A stretch of 33,331 nucleotides of DNA from the NCBI GenBank assembly GCA_035366835.1, contig DAOSIS010000034.1, positions 1 to 33,331 on the forward strand. Reading direction: 5' to 3'. This document shows, piece by piece, positions 29,924 to 33,331 of the stretch (position 1 is its first letter; each line of letters starts with the position of its first letter). The stretch is from UBA6109 sp035366835. Its GTDB lineage: Bacteria > Desulfobacterota > Syntrophia > Syntrophales > UBA6109. A model generated the notes under the pieces. It was not told where the DNA came from. It made no database searches and saw nothing but the letters and a program-made list of their open reading frames with translations. The translations under genes were made by a program, and so were the position numbers.

Positions 29924-30925
29924 TCATTCTTTCCGTACCCCCGGCTGCGGTCCCTGGAGCTCCTCGTCATCGTAATCGAACAGCAGGCAGGGGCCGGCGT
30001 CCTGGAGGTCGAGGACCAGCGCCTGAAGAAGCGACGACCATCCCAGGAGGAGGGGAAGCAGGGCCAGCATGACCGTGCCCGTAGGCGCCGCTATCCCGGT
30101 CGCGTAGGACTTCCACCAGGTGATCCCGCCCCAGATGCATCCCCAGAGCAGGGTGAGAAGACCGAAAAGCAACAGGATGGCGAAGGGCGAAAGGCTGCGG
30201 AACACGTACTTGTGATAGATCCGATACAGCCAGCCCCGCAGGAGCTTCCCGGGAAAGGTGGCGGCGATGCGCGAGAGCCTCATGGAGGAACGCTCTCCGC
30301 CGTACTGTGCCGGCAGATAGATCTCGGCGATCCTGGCCCTCATGATGTTCAGATGGATCAGCATGCTGTTCTCGAAGAAGTACCCCCGGTCCAGCCTCTT
30401 CAGATCCAGGCGCTTCAGCATCTTCCTCGTGATCATCACGTATCCGTTTTGCGGGTCGAACACGTTCCAGCAGCCGGAGGCGAACTTCGTCAGGAAGGTC
30501 AGGAGGAGATTTCCGACCAGGCGGACGCCCGGCATGGCGGGCAGCTTCTCCACGTGCCCGAAGCGGTTGGCCTTCACGTAGTCGCAGGAAAAGCGGATTG
30601 CGGCGCGGGCGAAGCGGTCCAGAAACCGGGGATCCATCTGCCCGTCGGCGTCGATCTTGGCGATGAGGTCCGCCTTCAATGCGAGGGCCTCGCGGAAGCC
30701 CGTGACCATGGCGCCTCCGACGCCCCGGTTTTCGGGATGGCGGATCAGGCGGATCCGGGGATCGGAGATCCCCTCCACGGCCGCCACGGTTCCGTCGGAA
30801 GAGGCGTCGTCGACAGCGATGATCCAGTCCACGTAGGAGGGCATCCGTCCGATGACGTCTCCGATGTGCCCCTCCGCCTGGTAAGCCGGGATGACGACGG
30901 CGATGCTCTGTCCTTCGATGGGCAT
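29924..30925 (-). CDS. Family 2 glycosyltransferase with C-terminal membrane helices
   Basis: The 333-residue GT2/dolichol-phosphate-mannose-synthase-like enzyme has AVVIPAYQAEGHIGDVI, AVDDASSDGT, the metal-binding DADG (92-95), NVFDPQNGYVMI and an FENSMLIHL region. After the catalytic domain, two hydrophobic segments (about 235-260 and 275-305) anchor it in the membrane. Such enzymes transfer a sugar from a nucleotide to a polyprenyl phosphate. The TMTC-like protein upstream on the same strand would be a natural user of a lipid-linked sugar. A radical SAM remnant lies between them. Confidence 0.87.
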   Translation of the reverse strand: MPIEGQSIAVVIPAYQAEGHIGDVIGRMPSYVDWIIAVDDASSDGTVAAVEGISDPRIRLIRHPENRGVGGAMVTGFREALALKADLIAKIDADGQMDPRFLDRFARAAIRFSCDYVKANRFGHVEKLPAMPGVRLVGNLLLTFLTKFASGCWNVFDPQNGYVMITRKMLKRLDLKRLDRGYFFENSMLIHLNIMRARIAEIYLPAQYGGERSSMRLSRIAATFPGKLLRGWLYRIYHKYVFRSLSPFAILLLFGLLTLLWGCIWGGITWWKSYATGIAAPTGTVMLALLPLLLGWSSLLQALVLDLQDAGPCLLFDYDDEELQGPQPGVRKE

Positions 30926-30935
30926 ATGTCCTCCC

Positions 30936-31164
30936 TTACCGGTTGCTCTGCCGGCCGAAAACGAACGGCAGGCTCTTCAGGACCGACAGCGCCCGGCGCC
31001 AGCCGGTCGCCGAAAGAAAGCTCAGGATGTAGCGCGATATCGTGCGCGGCCCCAGGTAGAAGCGGCGGTAGAACTCCCGGTGCTTCTCCAGGAGCATCTC
31101 CGCCGTGAGGCCGCGAATAGCGTTCCCGAAGGGAGATGGGCGGATAGACGAGCAGAGCCTTCAT
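30936..31164 (-). pseudogene. Internally deleted B12-binding radical SAM protein gene
   Basis: Minus-strand ATG 31164, with AAGG upstream, begins MKALLVYPPISLRERY, the usual N-terminus of B12-binding radical SAM proteins. Immediately after, in another frame, IRGLTAEMLLEK followed by REFYRRFYLGPRTISRYIL reads as the C-terminal tail of the same protein class, down to a TAA at 30938-30936. The whole B12 domain and the CxxxCxxC radical SAM core are missing. About 75 codons remain of an expected 450-600. The gene is dead by a single large internal deletion that also broke the frame. Confidence 0.6.
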
Positions 31165-31184
31165 CCGAGATGCCTTGCCGATGT

Positions 31185-33131
31185 CTACTGCTTCGAAAGC
31201 GATCCTGCCGCGTTCCCGACCGGCGCGAAACGGGGGTTCAATCTCATGACCTCCCGGAAATGGGCGGCGGCCTCCGGTTCCCTGCCCAACTGACGGAGGG
31301 CCATGCCCATGCCGTAATGGGCCTCGACATTCTGCGGCACGACGCTCAGCGCCGCCTGAAAATGCCCGATCGCCTCGCCGGGCCGACCCTGCAGGCGCAA
31401 TGCGGCGCCCGTGTTGATGTTCACGTCGGGATCGTGCGGCCGGATGCTCAGGGCCGCCCGGAAATGCTCCCTTGCCTCCCCGTGCCGCCCCTGAAGGTGA
31501 AGCGCGATCCCCATGTGGGAAAGGACGATAGCATTCCTGTGATCGACCTTCAATGCCTCCCGGAAGTGCTTCTCCGCCTCCGCGGCATTCCCCTTCTGCA
31601 GCCAAGCCCAGCCGAGGTTGTCCTGCACCTTGCCGTAAACGGGCCGCCTGCCCAGGTATTCGTAGTACTTCTTCCCGTCGCCGTAGCGCCGGGCATTTCC
31701 CGCCTCGATCTCGAGCGCGGTGTACAGATGCTCGACGGCACTGCGGAGGTTCCCGTCGTGCATGAAGGCGTTGGCGAGATTGGCGTGGGCCCGGCTATTC
31801 CCGGGGTGCTTGCGGACGGCATCCGCCCATATGGAGACATCGCTGCGATAGTCGGCGTTCCGGGCATAGGTCGCGGCGCCCAGGAGGATGCCGGCAACCA
31901 TCACGAGGCAGGGGAATCCCCGGACCATGGCGATGCTTCTCTCCGCGCCGTCCCTTGCCCGCCGCGCGGCCGCGGCGTTCCACAGTCCGTAGAGGCCCGT
32001 CACCGCGAGAACCACGACCGCAATGGAAGGAAGGTACATCCTGTGTTCGAAGGCGGCATCGGGCAGCGGCATCAGCGACGTCGGAGCGAGCAGAACGAAG
32101 AAGCAGACGCCCGCAAAGCCGATCGGCTTCCTTCGCATCAGGGCCAGGAGCGATGCGGCGAGGATCCCCACGACCGCCGTGCCGTGAAGCAGGAGGGTCC
32201 AGTCCCAGGTTTCCGCCACAGGCCAGCCGTAGTCGATGCTGAGGCCCCAGGGCAGGAAAACAAGGCCCAGATAATGGAGAATGATCTCCGGCTGCGTCCG
32301 CCAGTAATCGGTCGCCGCGAACGTGATCAGGCGGGTGCCGGACGACAGCGTGCCGCCCCCGGCGACGAGGAGACCGAGACCCAGGAGGCCGACGGCCAAT
32401 CCGCCGTAGAGGGGCGCCGAGCGGCGGAGGATCGTCCCGATGCCGCCGGGGAAGAAGATCCAATTGTAGAAGAAGAGCAAAACCGGGGCGGCGGCGATCA
32501 CTTCCTTCGTTCCGATGCCCAGGAGGAAAGACAGGACCGCCGCCAGGTGCCACCGTTGCGGGGCGGGGGATTGCCAGCCGCGGATCGCCAAGTAGAACGT
32601 CAGGAGGAAGCAGAGCCCCATGAGGGACTCGCAGCGCTGGATGACATAGGTGACCGCCTGGGTCTGCAGGGGATGGAGTGCCCAGAGAAGCGAGCAGGCG
32701 AAGGCCAGGGGCGCCGCCGCGTTCCCGTACCGCCCTTTCAGCGCGCCGGACAGGAAGGTCCTTCGCAGAATCCCGAAGAGGCAGAGGGCCGCCGCCAGGT
32801 GGACGAAGAGATTCAGCAGATGGTAGCTCCAGGGATCGAGGCCGCTCACGGCGTAGTTCAGGGCGAGGGAGAGGTTCACGACCGGCCGGCCCGCGATGCC
32901 GATGCCGAAGGGCGGGGCCAACACCTGCGAAAGGGGCGACAGACAGTGGATCGAGTCGTTCTCGACGATGTTGACCTGGTCGTCGAAGATGAAGGGCGCG
33001 GAAAAGGTATTGGAATAGGCGAGAACGACCGCCAGCGATAGGAGCGGGAGATAGGCGAGGGCGTTCTTCTGCAGCGGTGCAGAGGGATCACCGGATGTGC
33101 GCCTTTTTTCATCGGCGGAAAATGCATTCAT
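31185..33131 (-). CDS. TMTC-like membrane protein with C-terminal TPR repeats
   Basis: The 648-residue protein starts with a multi-span membrane domain (about residues 25-430, roughly ten helices). This has the early acidic loop APFIFDDQVNIVEN, as in GT-C glycosyltransferases of the TMTC/DUF1736 type, and the signatures HLLNLFVHLAAAL and LLWALHPLQTQAVTYVIQR. A C-terminal array of TPR repeats follows (about 450-640), for example NLGWAWLQKGNAAEAEKHFREAL and similar units each 34 residues apart. It may O-glycosylate exported proteins using a lipid-linked sugar; the neighbouring GT2 enzyme supports this but it is inference. The C-terminus ends just before the radical SAM remnant. Confidence 0.82.
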   Translation of the reverse strand: MNAFSADEKRRTSGDPSAPLQKNALAYLPLLSLAVVLAYSNTFSAPFIFDDQVNIVENDSIHCLSPLSQVLAPPFGIGIAGRPVVNLSLALNYAVSGLDPWSYHLLNLFVHLAAALCLFGILRRTFLSGALKGRYGNAAAPLAFACSLLWALHPLQTQAVTYVIQRCESLMGLCFLLTFYLAIRGWQSPAPQRWHLAAVLSFLLGIGTKEVIAAAPVLLFFYNWIFFPGGIGTILRRSAPLYGGLAVGLLGLGLLVAGGGTLSSGTRLITFAATDYWRTQPEIILHYLGLVFLPWGLSIDYGWPVAETWDWTLLLHGTAVVGILAASLLALMRRKPIGFAGVCFFVLLAPTSLMPLPDAAFEHRMYLPSIAVVVLAVTGLYGLWNAAAARRARDGAERSIAMVRGFPCLVMVAGILLGAATYARNADYRSDVSIWADAVRKHPGNSRAHANLANAFMHDGNLRSAVEHLYTALEIEAGNARRYGDGKKYYEYLGRRPVYGKVQDNLGWAWLQKGNAAEAEKHFREALKVDHRNAIVLSHMGIALHLQGRHGEAREHFRAALSIRPHDPDVNINTGAALRLQGRPGEAIGHFQAALSVVPQNVEAHYGMGMALRQLGREPEAAAHFREVMRLNPRFAPVGNAAGSLSKQ

Positions 33132-33246
33132 GATCGGTCGCGGTTTCCCTCGCCGGTCGAGGTCGTTTCAGGTTCTGAGGCCGGCTTCAATTCCCGACGC
33201 CCGCCGCAACATAAAGCTGCGATGGCTTGCAATCTTGCACACTCCG

Positions 33247-33269
33247 AGGCGTTCATCAATTGAACGCCT
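33247..33269. other. Short perfect hairpin upstream of the TPR gene
   Basis: AGGCGTTCA (33247-33255) and TGAACGCCT (33261-33269) form nine perfect pairs around a five-base loop. No T run follows on either strand, so it is not a standard intrinsic terminator. It lies about 115 bases upstream of the TMTC-like gene and could be a regulator site or leader structure. Confidence 0.4.
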
Positions 33270-33331
33270 GAAAAGACGTAACCGTCTGACCAAGTCATCT
33301 TTTAAGATATTTTCATCTGGGTTATATTCTC

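Noticed and set aside
30891..33041. 716-codon plus-strand open frame at the right end.
   Set aside because: Antisense to the TMTC-like and GT2 genes; low-complexity Arg/Pro/Glu-rich composition typical of shadow frames.
1..33331. CRISPR arrays, tRNA, rRNA, insertion sequences, phage genes.
   Set aside because: No regularly spaced direct repeats, cloverleaf sequences, transposase or integrase motifs were seen on either strand.

Overview
The window is from a moderately GC-rich anaerobic Gram-negative bacterium. A TonB-dependent outer-membrane receptor shows an outer membrane. A Tat-exported [NiFe] uptake hydrogenase, NikR, and paired four-cysteine Rrf2 regulators fit a Deltaproteobacteria/Desulfobacterota lineage, perhaps Syntrophales-like. 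The lineage is inference only; no rRNA or marker gene is present.

Region 1 (1-9.5 kb) is a sulfur amino acid island. It holds Rrf2-A followed by metX (cut by the window edge), a plant/EpsC-type serine acetyltransferase, Rrf2-B followed by two overlapping gamma-family PLP enzymes (metB/metC type), a split XdhC pair, and metY-cysK followed by a frameshifted remnant of a ThiS-like sulfur carrier. Together these activate serine and homoserine by acetylation and put sulfide onto either one, with transsulfuration as a second route. Four promoters (Rrf2-A, cysE, Rrf2-B, metY) share a TTGACA box and a downstream operator of the type ATAGAAATTATAGNGAAT. In three of them the operator is at exactly the same distance from the -35 box. 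The cysE leader also carries a tiny ORF beginning Met-Cys-Leu-Cys, then a long hairpin and an intrinsic terminator. The metY leader also ends in a strong terminator. Control therefore looks two-layered: an Rrf2 regulator at the promoter and attenuation in the leader.

Region 2 (9.5-10.7 kb) is a lone DUF4143 AAA ATPase beside a palindromic intergenic repeat. Region 3 (10.8-20.7 kb, minus strand) is one complete hydrogenase locus: small subunit, large subunit, cytochrome b, maturation protease, hypA, hypC, hypD, hypB, hypF, hypE. An intrinsic terminator between cytochrome b and the protease probably lowers expression of the maturation genes. Region 4 (20.7-24.8 kb) appears to serve metal supply: NikR, a cupin, a TonB-dependent receptor and an ECF-type S component, with TATTACT-containing motifs upstream of the last two and of nikR.

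Region 5 (24.8-33.3 kb) is mixed: a decayed histidine kinase end, two single-domain response regulators, a secreted C45-type Ntn hydrolase, a methyltransferase, a HAD hydrolase, a small unknown protein, a GT2 glycosyltransferase, a decayed radical SAM gene and a TMTC-like membrane TPR protein. Gene remnants recur across the window (P-type ATPase, ThiS-like, histidine kinase, SDR, radical SAM). At least two are start-and-end pieces joined by internal deletion.
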